Below are positions 54,540 to 62,892 of a stretch of 64,000 bases of DNA, piece after piece; position 1 is the first letter of the stretch, and each line of letters begins with the position of its first letter. A program made the translations under genes and the position numbers. This stretch comes from Priestia aryabhattai (lineage in GTDB: Bacteria > Bacillota > Bacilli > Bacillales > Bacillaceae_H): assembly GCF_023715685.1 (NCBI RefSeq), contig NZ_JAMBOQ010000001.1, positions 744,001-808,000 of the forward strand. Direction: 5' to 3'. The notes beneath the pieces are model-generated. The model made no database searches. It was given only the letters and a program-made list of their open reading frames with translations, and had not been told where the DNA came from.

Positions 54540-55898
54540 CTATTTGATGCTGTCAAGCGCATACGTAATAGTAGCTAATAACAGCTCAATATCACTTTCC
54601 TCAATATTCAACGGCGGTGAGAGCGTGAGAACATTATTATAGCCGGCTACCGTTGCTCCATTTTTACCAATAATGACTCCTTTGCTTTTGCATTTGGCAA
54701 TCACTTCATTTACAAGATTAACGTCTAACGGTTCCTTCGTTTGCTTATCAGCTACAAGTTCAATTCCGATTAAAAGCCCTTTGCCTCTTACATCTCCAAC
54801 GTATGGGTGGCTATCAATAAGCGGCTTCATCTCACTTAATACGTAAGCACCGAGCTGTTTAGAACGACCAAAAAGATTTTCTCTCTCCATAATTTCTAAA
54901 TTCTTTAATGCTAATGCACACGCAGCTGGGCTGCCTCCAAATGTATTAACATGGCGAAAATACTCGTACTGATCGCTATCTTTAAACGCTTCATAGATTT
55001 CTTTTTTAACAGCGGTTGCAGAAAGCGGAAGGTATGCGCTTGTAATTCCTTTTGCCATGGTAATGATATCTGGTTTTACGTCGTAATTCATAAAACCAAA
55101 GGCTTCTCCTGTACGACCAAAGCCGCAAATAACCTCATCTACAATTAGAAGTGCACCGTGTTTTTCACACGTTTCTTTTACGCCTTTCATATAATTTTGA
55201 GGCGGTAAAAGAATTCCTCCACCTGTAATAATTGGCTCCATAATAACAGCGGCAATGGTTTCGCTTAGCTCCCACGTCATGACATTGTCAATATCTTTTA
55301 CGGATTGAAGCTCTTCTTTTGGCGCATGGTAATCATCTTGCCCTCGGTACGAATCAGGCGGCGCAACGTGAATAAAACCAGGAGCAAGCGGTTCATATTT
55401 ATATTTACGCTGAGCTTGACCTGTTGCTGCTAGTGCGCCCATTGAATTTCCGTGATACCCTCGGTAACGCGAAATAAATTTGTAGCGAGAATGCTCTCCT
55501 TTTTGTTGATGGTACTGACGCACAATTTTAAAAGCCGTTTCGTTGGCTTCCGATCCGCTATTCGAAAAGAAGATAACATAGTCATCACCTAGCATTTCAT
55601 TTAGCTTCTCTGCTAGTTTGATAGCAGGTACGTGAGATTGCGTGAGTGGAAAATAAGCCAGTTCTTTTAGCTGTTCATAAGCTGCAAGCGCTAATTCATC
55701 CCGTCCATACCCAGTATTTACACACCAAAGCCCTGCCATTGCATCTAAGTAGCGATTTCCTTGTTCATCTGTAATCCAAGCCCCTTTTGCTTTTGTAGCT
55801 ACTATCGTTGCATCCGGGCTGTATGGTTTCATTCCATGCCATACATACTGCTCATCTTTTGCACGCAGATCTTTTTCATTTTGACTGACCTGTACCAT
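54540..55898 (-). CDS. Class III aminotransferase, probably beta-alanine (or beta-aminoisobutyrate):pyruvate
   Basis: 452 residues from the ATG at 55898 (GGGAGTG). Fold-type I, subgroup III: AMAGLWCVNTGYGRDEL, FSNSGSEANETAFK, RYRGYHGNSMGAL, IVDEVICGFGRTG, and PLP-Lys in ITMAKGITSAYLPL (about residue 285). It sits 91 nt after mmsA, behind a small hairpin (55945-55967). Neighbours for uracil breakdown suggest it converts beta-alanine to malonate semialdehyde. Substrate cannot be fixed from sequence; related enzymes are omega-transaminases. Confidence 0.88.
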   Translation of the reverse strand: MVQVSQNEKDLRAKDEQYVWHGMKPYSPDATIVATKAKGAWITDEQGNRYLDAMAGLWCVNTGYGRDELALAAYEQLKELAYFPLTQSHVPAIKLAEKLNEMLGDDYVIFFSNSGSEANETAFKIVRQYHQQKGEHSRYKFISRYRGYHGNSMGALAATGQAQRKYKYEPLAPGFIHVAPPDSYRGQDDYHAPKEELQSVKDIDNVMTWELSETIAAVIMEPIITGGGILLPPQNYMKGVKETCEKHGALLIVDEVICGFGRTGEAFGFMNYDVKPDIITMAKGITSAYLPLSATAVKKEIYEAFKDSDQYEYFRHVNTFGGSPAACALALKNLEIMERENLFGRSKQLGAYVLSEMKPLIDSHPYVGDVRGKGLLIGIELVADKQTKEPLDVNLVNEVIAKCKSKGVIIGKNGATVAGYNNVLTLSPPLNIEESDIELLLATITYALDSIK

Positions 55899-55989
55899 CC
55901 TATTCACTCCCAAATCGCTAGCGCGTATTTTTTCTGTATGAAAAGACTTCGACAAAATGCCGAAGCCACTTGCTATATTCATCTATATG

Positions 55990-57459
55990 TTAAAAATCAA
56001 AGCGTGATGTAACCATCTTTTTACGTGTAAAAAAGTTCAAACCGTCTTTGCCGTTTACATGCAAATCTCCGTAAAAAGAGTCTTTCCAACCGGAGAATGG
56101 GAAGAAGGCCATGGTAGCAGGTACTCCTACGTTTATGCCAAGCATACCGGCATCTGCTTCTTCTCTAAATTGACGCACCGCTTTAGCATCTTTTGTATAA
56201 ATCGTTGCTCCATTTCCAAAACGAGATTTTTCCATATAACGAAGTGCTTCATCTAATGTGTCAGCGCGAAGCAAGCTTAGTACAGGTGCAAAAATCTCTT
56301 CTTTAGCAATGGTCATATCAGGAGTTACGCGGTCAAAAATCGTTGCACCTAAGAAATTGCCTTCTGCATGTTCATCCATTTCTTTACGTCCGTCACGAAT
56401 GAGTTCCGCTCCTTCTTTCATGCCAAGTTCAATATAATCCAGCACTTTATCACGGTGCTCTTTTCGAATCACAGGTGTTAGAAGCACTTCATCGTCAAAG
56501 CCGCTTCCCATAATTAATTCATCCGCTTTTTGCTTTAATTTTGAAACGAATTCATCGCCTTTCTCACCAACCACGACAACGGCGCTGCAGGCCATGCATC
56601 GCTGGCCGGCACTTCCATAAGCCGAGCTGATAATATGTGATACCGCTTTATCCATATCGCAGTCTGGCATCACAACATGATGATTTTTAGCTCCGGATAG
56701 AGCCTGAACTCGCTTCCCTTGAGCTGCAGCTTGTTCATAAACATATTTTGCTACCGGCTGCGATCCGACGAATGAAATCGCTTTAACTTTTTCATGTTCA
56801 ATTAATCCGTTAACAACATCATGTGCACCGTGCACAATATTTAACAACCCATCCGGTGCTCCGGCTTCTGTAAAAAGTTCAGCAAGTCGCGTTGCTAAAA
56901 GCGGCGTTCGCTCAGACGGTTTTAATACAAACGCATTTCCACATACAATTGCAAGAGGGAACATCCAAAGCGGTACCATCATCGGAAAGTTAAAAGGTGT
57001 GATGCCGCCGACTACACCAAGTGGAAAACGGAACATTTCAGAATCAATTTCTTCCGCTATGTTATTTAATGATTCGCCCATTAATAAAGTAGGAGCACCC
57101 GCAGCAAACTCCACGCATTCAATACCGCGCTGTACTTCACCGTAAGCTTCTTTAAAAGCCTTACCGTTTTCTTGTACAACTAATTTAGCTAACTCTTCGT
57201 GATGCTTAACTAGTAAATGCTGAAACGCAAACATTAATCTTGCTCGTTTTGGAGCAGGAACGTTACGCCATGTTTCAAATGTTTTTTGCGCTGTTTCCAC
57301 CGCATTAGCTACATCTTCTTTTGTAGAAAGCGGTACTTTTGCAATCACTTCTCCAGTCGATGGGTTAATCACCTCTCCAAATTCTTTTCCTGCCGTATCA
57401 ACCCATTTTCCGCCCACGTAATTTTTTAAAACTTGCGTATCATTATTCACAACTGACAT
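55990..57459 (-). CDS. mmsA: (Methyl)malonate-semialdehyde dehydrogenase, CoA-acylating
   Basis: 489 residues from the ATG at 57459 (GAGGAGG). ALDH fold of MmsA/IolA type: FNFPMMVPLWMFPLAI, KPSERTPL, GSQPVAKYVYE and the active Cys in GSAGQRCMACSAVV. Converts malonate semialdehyde or methylmalonate semialdehyde to acetyl-CoA or propionyl-CoA. Context (pyrimidine cluster rather than iol genes) supports the former plus thymine products. Its promoter overlaps an inverted repeat at 57539-57576. Confidence 0.93.
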   Translation of the reverse strand: MSVVNNDTQVLKNYVGGKWVDTAGKEFGEVINPSTGEVIAKVPLSTKEDVANAVETAQKTFETWRNVPAPKRARLMFAFQHLLVKHHEELAKLVVQENGKAFKEAYGEVQRGIECVEFAAGAPTLLMGESLNNIAEEIDSEMFRFPLGVVGGITPFNFPMMVPLWMFPLAIVCGNAFVLKPSERTPLLATRLAELFTEAGAPDGLLNIVHGAHDVVNGLIEHEKVKAISFVGSQPVAKYVYEQAAAQGKRVQALSGAKNHHVVMPDCDMDKAVSHIISSAYGSAGQRCMACSAVVVVGEKGDEFVSKLKQKADELIMGSGFDDEVLLTPVIRKEHRDKVLDYIELGMKEGAELIRDGRKEMDEHAEGNFLGATIFDRVTPDMTIAKEEIFAPVLSLLRADTLDEALRYMEKSRFGNGATIYTKDAKAVRQFREEADAGMLGINVGVPATMAFFPFSGWKDSFYGDLHVNGKDGLNFFTRKKMVTSRFDF

Positions 57460-57511
57460 ATCGCTTGGCCTCCTCGAAAAATAAGAAATGACAAATCTAC
57501 CTTTATTATTG

Positions 57512-57540
57512 AATAAATAAATGGTGGTTGCATTAGACAA
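57512..57540 (-). promoter_or_regulatory. Candidate promoter of mmsA
   Basis: Minus strand TTGTCT (57540-57535), 17-nt spacer, TTTATT (57517-57512). The poor -10 suits an activator-dependent promoter. The inverted repeat at 57539-57576 touches its -35. Confidence 0.45.
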
Positions 57541-57576
57541 AATGTGAAACAACTCTAGATTCTCGTTTCACATTTT
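57539..57576. promoter_or_regulatory. 12+12 inverted repeat, probable operator of mmsA
   Basis: AAAATGTGAAAC, 14-nt spacer, GTTTCACATTTT: perfect 12-nt arms. It lies directly upstream of the mmsA -35 and 90 nt downstream of the PucR-type regulator gene, whose own terminator is separate. This fits a dimeric activator site. Confidence 0.6.
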
Positions 57577-57642
57577 GCGCAGTGAACTCGGAGAAAGCAT
57601 GAACTAAAATGAACATATAGTAAAATCAGCCTCAACATAAAA

Positions 57643-57663
57643 AACAGCTGTTTCCAGCTGCTT
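57643..57663 (-). terminator. Terminator of the PucR-type gene
   Basis: AGCAGCTG/CAGCTGTT stem with GAAA loop, then TTTTTATG on the minus strand, overlapping the gene's stop region. Confidence 0.75.
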
Positions 57664-57665
57664 AC

Positions 57666-59297
57666 TTATCCGTTTATAAATTCCGCGCGCGACTTTTTCA
57701 TCATAAACAAATATTCATATGCCATAATCATAAACTCAATCGCCAGTCGTTTTTCCGGCTCCATAAAATCTTCACCCAGCAGCTTTTCTAGTTTTTCAAT
57801 GCGGTGATACAGCGTTTGTCGGACAATGTATAGACGCTTAGCCGTCTCTTGTTTAGATCCGTTGCATGCTAAATAAATTTTTAATGTTTCCATGAGTTTT
57901 GCATTGTACGTCTCATCATATGTAATAACGGGCTGCAGATATTCAAATACCACTTCCTGTAAGTCTTCATGCTGATGCAAAAGCGAAATAATTCGGTACA
58001 TATGCAAATCATCATAAAAATGAATAATCGTTTGTTTTTGCAGCATTTCTTGAATGGAAATCGTTTCTTTAGCCGTTTCATAGCTTTTATGCATACAGTC
58101 AAGCTGTTCACAATATTGGCCAATTCCGATAAAGCTAATGGCGTTCCGCTTTGAATTTTCATCTGATTCGTATTGATTCATCCAGCGATGAAGGCTGTTT
58201 TCTAATCTCTCTCTCCATGTGCTAACCATTCGTTTGTTCAAAAGAATAAATAATACTTCGCGATTTCGCTCGGAGACTAATAAGTGAAAGCCTTCTTGTT
58301 CAAAGATGCTTCGCAAGATAAGCTTAAAATACGTTCGATCAAACTTTTCCCGTCTTTGCCACTTACAGCAAACAACGACACCTCCGCGAATAGGAGAGTC
58401 TGAACACACTTCGTGCATAGAGTCTTTTATTTGTTCAAGAGTTAACTCTCCGTTCATCCATTTCGTCATCCATTCGGTTTCATCTACTCTTTTTTTCTCT
58501 TCGACATATAAGTCCTTCAAAAAATGCTGAGCAAGTGCAGTTGCCGTCCGGTCAACGGTGAGCACTTCAAGTTCTGTTAATGCTTCATTTATAGAAGCGA
58601 CATACAGCTGAGCATAATCTTGTCCTAATAAATGAATAGGCTGCTCCGTAAAATGCGGACTCTCATTTTCACTGCTTATATAATGAAGTAGAAGCTGCTG
58701 TTTGAGCAAGTCCATCTCCGGAGCAAAGGTAAGTAATTCATTTGAAACTTTAAGGCCGACAAGAAGCCCTGTAGATTCATATAAGCATTGTAAGATGACG
58801 GCAGGATCGTTAACTGTTAACAGCAGCTGATTTAGCCTATGAGAATACTGTTCTAAATCGGAAATCATTTGATAATGCTGATTAATTAAAAGCGAGTGGA
58901 CATCTTGCGTAATTTCAACGAATGGAACTTCCTCATGAAACAAAATAATCGGGAAATCACATTCGTTCGCTTTATCAATCACAATTTGCGGAATCTTAGA
59001 AGTATAAGTGCCAAGTTCAATACACAGTCCTGATGCCTTACAAGAAATTAATTGCTGAAGAAATGATAAACAAGATTGAGGATCTTCTCCCCAGCCTACC
59101 CCTGTTGATAAAATGAGCTCATTTCCTTTTAGCAGCTCATTGATGCGCGTCACTTCCATCACGTGCACCCACTTCACAGAATTAGTAAGCCCTTTCTCTC
59201 CAGCTATTACTTCACAGTTTACAAAATGTTTCCTTGTTAAAATCTCTGTTACTGTTAAATATGATTTCAAGTCAACACCGCCCCTAGCGAATTTCAC
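57666..59297 (-). CDS. PucR-family transcriptional regulator of pyrimidine catabolism
   Basis: 543 residues. N-terminal PucR domain (YLTVTEILTRKHFVNCEVIA, KWVHVMEV, LILSTGVGW), a central GGDEF-like region, and a C-terminal PucR HTH (YLACNGSKQETAKRLYIVRQ, TLYHRIEKLEKLLG). PucR proteins are often activators of nucleobase catabolism. Position between preT-preA-hydA and mmsA-aminotransferase suggests it controls both. Start GTG at 59297 (AGGAGA, 6 nt away); TTG at 59270 is an alternative. Confidence 0.88.
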   Translation of the reverse strand: MKFARGGVDLKSYLTVTEILTRKHFVNCEVIAGEKGLTNSVKWVHVMEVTRINELLKGNELILSTGVGWGEDPQSCLSFLQQLISCKASGLCIELGTYTSKIPQIVIDKANECDFPIILFHEEVPFVEITQDVHSLLINQHYQMISDLEQYSHRLNQLLLTVNDPAVILQCLYESTGLLVGLKVSNELLTFAPEMDLLKQQLLLHYISSENESPHFTEQPIHLLGQDYAQLYVASINEALTELEVLTVDRTATALAQHFLKDLYVEEKKRVDETEWMTKWMNGELTLEQIKDSMHEVCSDSPIRGGVVVCCKWQRREKFDRTYFKLILRSIFEQEGFHLLVSERNREVLFILLNKRMVSTWRERLENSLHRWMNQYESDENSKRNAISFIGIGQYCEQLDCMHKSYETAKETISIQEMLQKQTIIHFYDDLHMYRIISLLHQHEDLQEVVFEYLQPVITYDETYNAKLMETLKIYLACNGSKQETAKRLYIVRQTLYHRIEKLEKLLGEDFMEPEKRLAIEFMIMAYEYLFMMKKSRAEFING

Positions 59298-59363
59298 ATC
59301 ATGTCTCCTGGATCATTAACGCGTATTTCGCATATGTGTAGAACAAAAGCTATATCTTCTTAC

Positions 59364-59391
59364 ATTATATTAAATATTTAGAAGAAATAAA
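59364..59391 (-). promoter_or_regulatory. Candidate promoter of the PucR-type gene
   Basis: Minus strand TTTATT (59391-59386), 16-nt spacer, TATAAT (59369-59364). It is embedded in an inverted repeat (59369-59400). Confidence 0.5.
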
Positions 59392-59400
59392 ATATTTAAT
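59369..59400. repeat. 11+11 inverted repeat over the regulator promoter
   Basis: ATTAAATATTT, 10-nt spacer, AAATATTTAAT. Perfect arms, but only A and T. Overlaps the -35 and touches the -10, so it could mediate autoregulation. Its sequence differs from 57539-57576. Confidence 0.4.
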
Positions 59401-59410
59401 GAAAGAAACG

Positions 59411-59445
59411 AAAAAAGCTGTAACGATAAGAGATCGTTACAGCTT
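59411..59445 (-). terminator. Terminator of the 63-residue ORF
   Basis: AAGCTGTAACGATC/GATCGTTACAGCTT-type 13-bp stem with a 4-nt loop, then TTTTCGTTTC on the minus strand. The 5' arm includes the ORF's last codons. Confidence 0.85.
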
Positions 59446-59628
59446 CTGAGCCGTTTGCTGTAATTTATTAAAAAAACCGTGGCGTTTAACCGCTTGTTCT
59501 TTAATTCGGTGAATTTCTTTTTTATAAAAACGCAAATCTTGTAGTGACACTGCATTTAACATTTCCATTTTTAATTTATCAATAATTTTTGTTTCTTCTT
59601 GTGTCATACACTGTGTAGCTTGATCCAT
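59437..59628 (-). CDS. Hypothetical 63-residue helical protein
   Basis: Not recognised. MDQATQCMTQEETKIIDKLK and then charged helix up to QQTAQKL. ATG at 59628 has GGGTGTG six bases upstream. A dedicated terminator supports a real transcript. It sits between the regulator and the pyrimidine operon but separated from both by terminators or promoters. No function can be given. Confidence 0.6.
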   Translation of the reverse strand: MDQATQCMTQEETKIIDKLKMEMLNAVSLQDLRFYKKEIHRIKEQAVKRHGFFNKLQQTAQKL

Positions 59629-59878
59629 CCGTGTCACACCCTTTTTGTATTTAGTAGATTCATTTTGAAAACGTTCTACTATAATATTTACTACAATTTA
59701 CTAGATAACTAAACCTTTTCTCTTTCGATGTAAACGAAATGTAACAACTGTAATACAGTGAATGGATAATATCTAGTTATTTTGCTTCAAATCTAAAACG
59801 AAAAAAACAAAAAAAAACGGATCACTTTTGTCAGCCAATATAGTAAAAAACTTATAGGTATTAGTAAATAAAGAAAAA

Positions 59879-59901
59879 ACCATGTCTTTTCAGACATGGT
59901 T
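59879..59901 (-). terminator. Terminator of the pyrimidine-degradation operon
   Basis: AACCATGTCT/AGACATGGTT with a 3-nt loop, then TTTTCTTT on the minus strand, 5 nt after the 70-residue ORF. It closes preT-preA-hydA-orf70. Confidence 0.88.
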
Positions 59902-59906
59902 CATTT

Positions 59907-60119
59907 TTATACTTGTTGAATCAACACGGATGAAAAATATTTTCTAGCATCCGCCGTCAATATATGAAGCGCTTCTTGTTCGGTTTGGTTATTTTCGGTG
60001 CGTTCGAACGTCACAAATGCCCCGCTTAGATTCTCTGTTACGGCCGTTATTTTAAATCCCTTTTGCAGCAAAAAATCAATCTTTTCTCGCTCTGCCATAT
60101 ATTCATGGTAACTTGACAT
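59907..60119 (-). CDS. Unknown 70-residue protein at the end of the pyrimidine operon
   Basis: Not recognised. MSSYHEYMAEREKIDFLLQK, then GFKITAVTENLSGAFVTFER and a C-terminal helix QEALHILTADARKYFSSVLI. Predicted mixed alpha-beta, soluble. It starts 33 nt after hydA with a GGGGGTAGGG site and ends 5 nt before the operon terminator, so it is very likely co-expressed with dihydropyrimidinase. It may assist the pathway enzymes or be a small regulator; that is inference. Confidence 0.75.
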   Translation of the reverse strand: MSSYHEYMAEREKIDFLLQKGFKITAVTENLSGAFVTFERTENNQTEQEALHILTADARKYFSSVLIQQV

Positions 60120-60152
60120 TTCCCTACCCCCGATCTATTTCTTCATCTGTTT

Positions 60153-61571
60153 TTATAACATTAATTTTTCAGCTTCGTTAGCCGTATTTAACTCGTTAAA
60201 CTTTGCTCTTTTTGTATACTGTCCGTAGCCTTTTTGACCAACAAACAGCTTATCTTTTACAACAAATTCTCCGCGGCAAAGCACTGAAACCGGCTCACCT
60301 GTGACTTTCATTCCCTCAAACGCGCTATAGTCGACTGCCAGATGATGCGTTTTGGCTGAAATCGTACGTTCAACAGAAGGGTCAAATATAAGCAGATCCG
60401 CGTCTGCACCAACCGCTATCGTTCCTTTTTTCGGATACAGTCCGAACAGTTTAGCAATTTTAGTTGATGTTATATCAACAAACTGATTTATATTAATTCG
60501 CTTTTTCACCACTCCTTCTGAAAATAAAATGCTCATGCGATCCTCGATAATAGGTCCTCCGTTTGGAATCTTCGTAAAATCTCCTTTTCCTAGATCCTTT
60601 TGACCGTTAAAATCAAACGAGCACTGATCTGATCCAATCGTTTGCAAGTCTCCGTTACGCAAAGCATTCCATAAAATATCTTGGTTCCACTTTTCACGTA
60701 AAGGCGGCGACCATACGTATTTTGCTCCTTCAAAATTCGGTTTTTCTAAATAGGTTTGGTCAAGCGTCAAATACTGCGGACACGTTTCTCCCCAGATATT
60801 TACACCTTTTTCCCTTGCTTCAGCAATCTTTTTAACCGCTTCAGCGCACGATACGTGAACAACATAGAGCTGTGAGTCAGCCAGCTCCGTTAGCACCGCG
60901 GCTCTTCCCGTAGCTTCTCCTTCTATTTCTGGAGGACGAGTCAGTGCATGATAGATAGGATCGGTTTGACCCTGCTCTAGTGCTTGTGCCGTTAAATACT
61001 CAATAACATCTCCATTTTCAGCATGTACCATCACAAGCGCCCCTAGTTTTTTAGCTTGCACTAGCGTTTGATACAAGGTAGCATCATCTGCTTGAAAAAC
61101 ATTTTTATAGGCCATGAATACTTTAAAAGAAGTAATTCCTTCTTTTTCAATAATCGTAGGAAGCTCATTTAATACATCTTCTGTGATTTCTCCAATCATT
61201 AGATGAAAGCTATAATCGATAGCCGCTTTTCCTTTTGATTTTTCATGCCATGTGCTGATCGCTTTTTGCAGCGGTTCGCCTTTATTGGTTAAGCAAAAAT
61301 CGATAATAGTTGTCGTACCTCCAAAAGCTGCTGCTCTTGTGCCTGTTTCAAAGTCATCTTTTGTAACAGTGCCTCCAAACGGCATATCTAAATGAGTATG
61401 AGGATCGATGCCTCCTGGGAATACATAGTTGCCTTTCGCATCAATCACTTCACATCCCTGCTCTTCAAAAGCCGAGCCGATTGCCGAAATAACTCCATTT
61501 TCAATTAAAATATCGGCTTTATACGTATCTGTTGCTGTCACTACTACACCATTTTTAACTATTTTCTTCAT
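60153..61571 (-). CDS. hydA: Dihydropyrimidinase (D-hydantoinase)
   Basis: 472 residues, amidohydrolase fold. Metal ligands GGIDPHTHLDMPFGG (HxH), carbamylated Lys in TSFKVFMAYKN (about residue 150), MVHAENGDV, YVVHVS, and Asp in GSDQCSF. Opens dihydrouracil or dihydrothymine to N-carbamoyl-beta-amino acids. 19 nt after preA. AAAGGGG before the ATG. Confidence 0.94.
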   Translation of the reverse strand: MKKIVKNGVVVTATDTYKADILIENGVISAIGSAFEEQGCEVIDAKGNYVFPGGIDPHTHLDMPFGGTVTKDDFETGTRAAAFGGTTTIIDFCLTNKGEPLQKAISTWHEKSKGKAAIDYSFHLMIGEITEDVLNELPTIIEKEGITSFKVFMAYKNVFQADDATLYQTLVQAKKLGALVMVHAENGDVIEYLTAQALEQGQTDPIYHALTRPPEIEGEATGRAAVLTELADSQLYVVHVSCAEAVKKIAEAREKGVNIWGETCPQYLTLDQTYLEKPNFEGAKYVWSPPLREKWNQDILWNALRNGDLQTIGSDQCSFDFNGQKDLGKGDFTKIPNGGPIIEDRMSILFSEGVVKKRININQFVDITSTKIAKLFGLYPKKGTIAVGADADLLIFDPSVERTISAKTHHLAVDYSAFEGMKVTGEPVSVLCRGEFVVKDKLFVGQKGYGQYTKRAKFNELNTANEAEKLML

Positions 61572-61590
61572 TTCTTCATCCCCTTTGTAT

Positions 61591-62871
61591 TTATACGTCT
61601 AATCGCTGCACAGCCGTCGCTTGTAAAGCAGCTTGGCGTTCATTCCACGTCATTGGAGGCTGTTCATTTGGTAATTCAACCATGGATATCGCCCCGTCCA
61701 CAGGACATACAATCGAACATAAATTACAGCCTACACAATCTTCTTCTCGTACTTTTAAATAAGATTTCCCCGAAGGATCTTTCAGCATATCAATGCATTG
61801 ATGAGAAGTATCTTCACAAGAAATATGACACTTATTGCAGTTAATACACGTATCCGGGTCAATGCGAGCCACTACTTTATAATTGAGATCTAAGTTGCCC
61901 CAGTCGGAATATTTTGAAACGGCTTTTCCTACAATGTCACTTACTTTTTTGATTCCTCTTTCATCCAAATAATAATTGAGACCTTGAATCATATCCTCTA
62001 CAATGCGGAATCCATGATGCATAGCTGCTGTACATACTTGCACACCTGCAGCACCCATTAACATAAATTCGACGGCTTCTTGCCAGTTCGAAACGCCTCC
62101 CATACCTGATATTGGAACGTTAATGAATGGACTTCTCGCACATTCAGCGACCATATTTAAGGCAATTGGCTTAACAGCAGGGCCGCAATAACCTCCGTGA
62201 GCACCTTTTCCTGCTACGTGTGGAATCGTATTCCATGAATGAATGTCTACTCCTGCTAAACTATTAATAGTGTTAATCATACTAACAGCGTCAGCACCGC
62301 CTCGAACCGCTGCTTCTGCTGTAACTGTGATATCTGTGATATTTGGCGTTAATTTAACAATGACCGGCGTTTGGGCAACTTCTTTAGCCCAATACGTTTG
62401 TTTTTCAACCAAATCGGGGACTTGCCCAGAGGCAGCACCCATCCCTCGTTCTGCCATTCCATGCGGACAGCCAAAGTTCAGCTCTAATCCATCCACTCCT
62501 ACGTCTTCTACTTTTTTGACAATCTCATGCCATTTTTCTTGCTGAGGCTCTACCATAAGAGAGGCGATAATTGCGTGGTTAGGAAACTTCTTTTTAGTTT
62601 CATAGATTTCCTTCAAATTGACTTCAAGCGGACGATCGGTGATTAACTCAATATTATTAAAGCCAGCTACGCGCTGACCGTTGAAGCCAACGGCAGCAAA
62701 TCGAGAGGAAACATTTAAAATCGGATCACCAAGCGTTTTCCAAACTGCGCCTCCCCATCCTGCTTCAAATGCACGCTGCACTTGATAACCTGAATTGGTT
62801 GGCGGTGCGGATGCCAGCCAAAACGGATTTGGTGATTGAATACCTGCTAAATTTGTTGTTAAATTTGCCAT
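61591..62871 (-). CDS. preA: Dihydropyrimidine dehydrogenase subunit PreA
   Basis: 426 residues. FMN-binding DHODase-like barrel (LNFGCPHGMAERGMGAASGQ with the catalytic Cys region, VKLTPNITD, GAAGVQVCTA), then two 4Fe-4S clusters: CINCNKCHISC and CVGCNLCSIVCP. With PreT forms an NAD(H)-linked uracil/thymine reductase. AGGAGGAG before the ATG. 21 nt after preT. Confidence 0.95.
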   Translation of the reverse strand: MANLTTNLAGIQSPNPFWLASAPPTNSGYQVQRAFEAGWGGAVWKTLGDPILNVSSRFAAVGFNGQRVAGFNNIELITDRPLEVNLKEIYETKKKFPNHAIIASLMVEPQQEKWHEIVKKVEDVGVDGLELNFGCPHGMAERGMGAASGQVPDLVEKQTYWAKEVAQTPVIVKLTPNITDITVTAEAAVRGGADAVSMINTINSLAGVDIHSWNTIPHVAGKGAHGGYCGPAVKPIALNMVAECARSPFINVPISGMGGVSNWQEAVEFMLMGAAGVQVCTAAMHHGFRIVEDMIQGLNYYLDERGIKKVSDIVGKAVSKYSDWGNLDLNYKVVARIDPDTCINCNKCHISCEDTSHQCIDMLKDPSGKSYLKVREEDCVGCNLCSIVCPVDGAISMVELPNEQPPMTWNERQAALQATAVQRLDV

Positions 62872-62892
62872 AGATTTCTCCTCCTCCTGATT

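Noticed and set aside
55945..55967. Hairpin between mmsA and the aminotransferase gene as a terminator
   Set aside because: Only about five base pairs and a short T stretch; the two genes are probably one operon.
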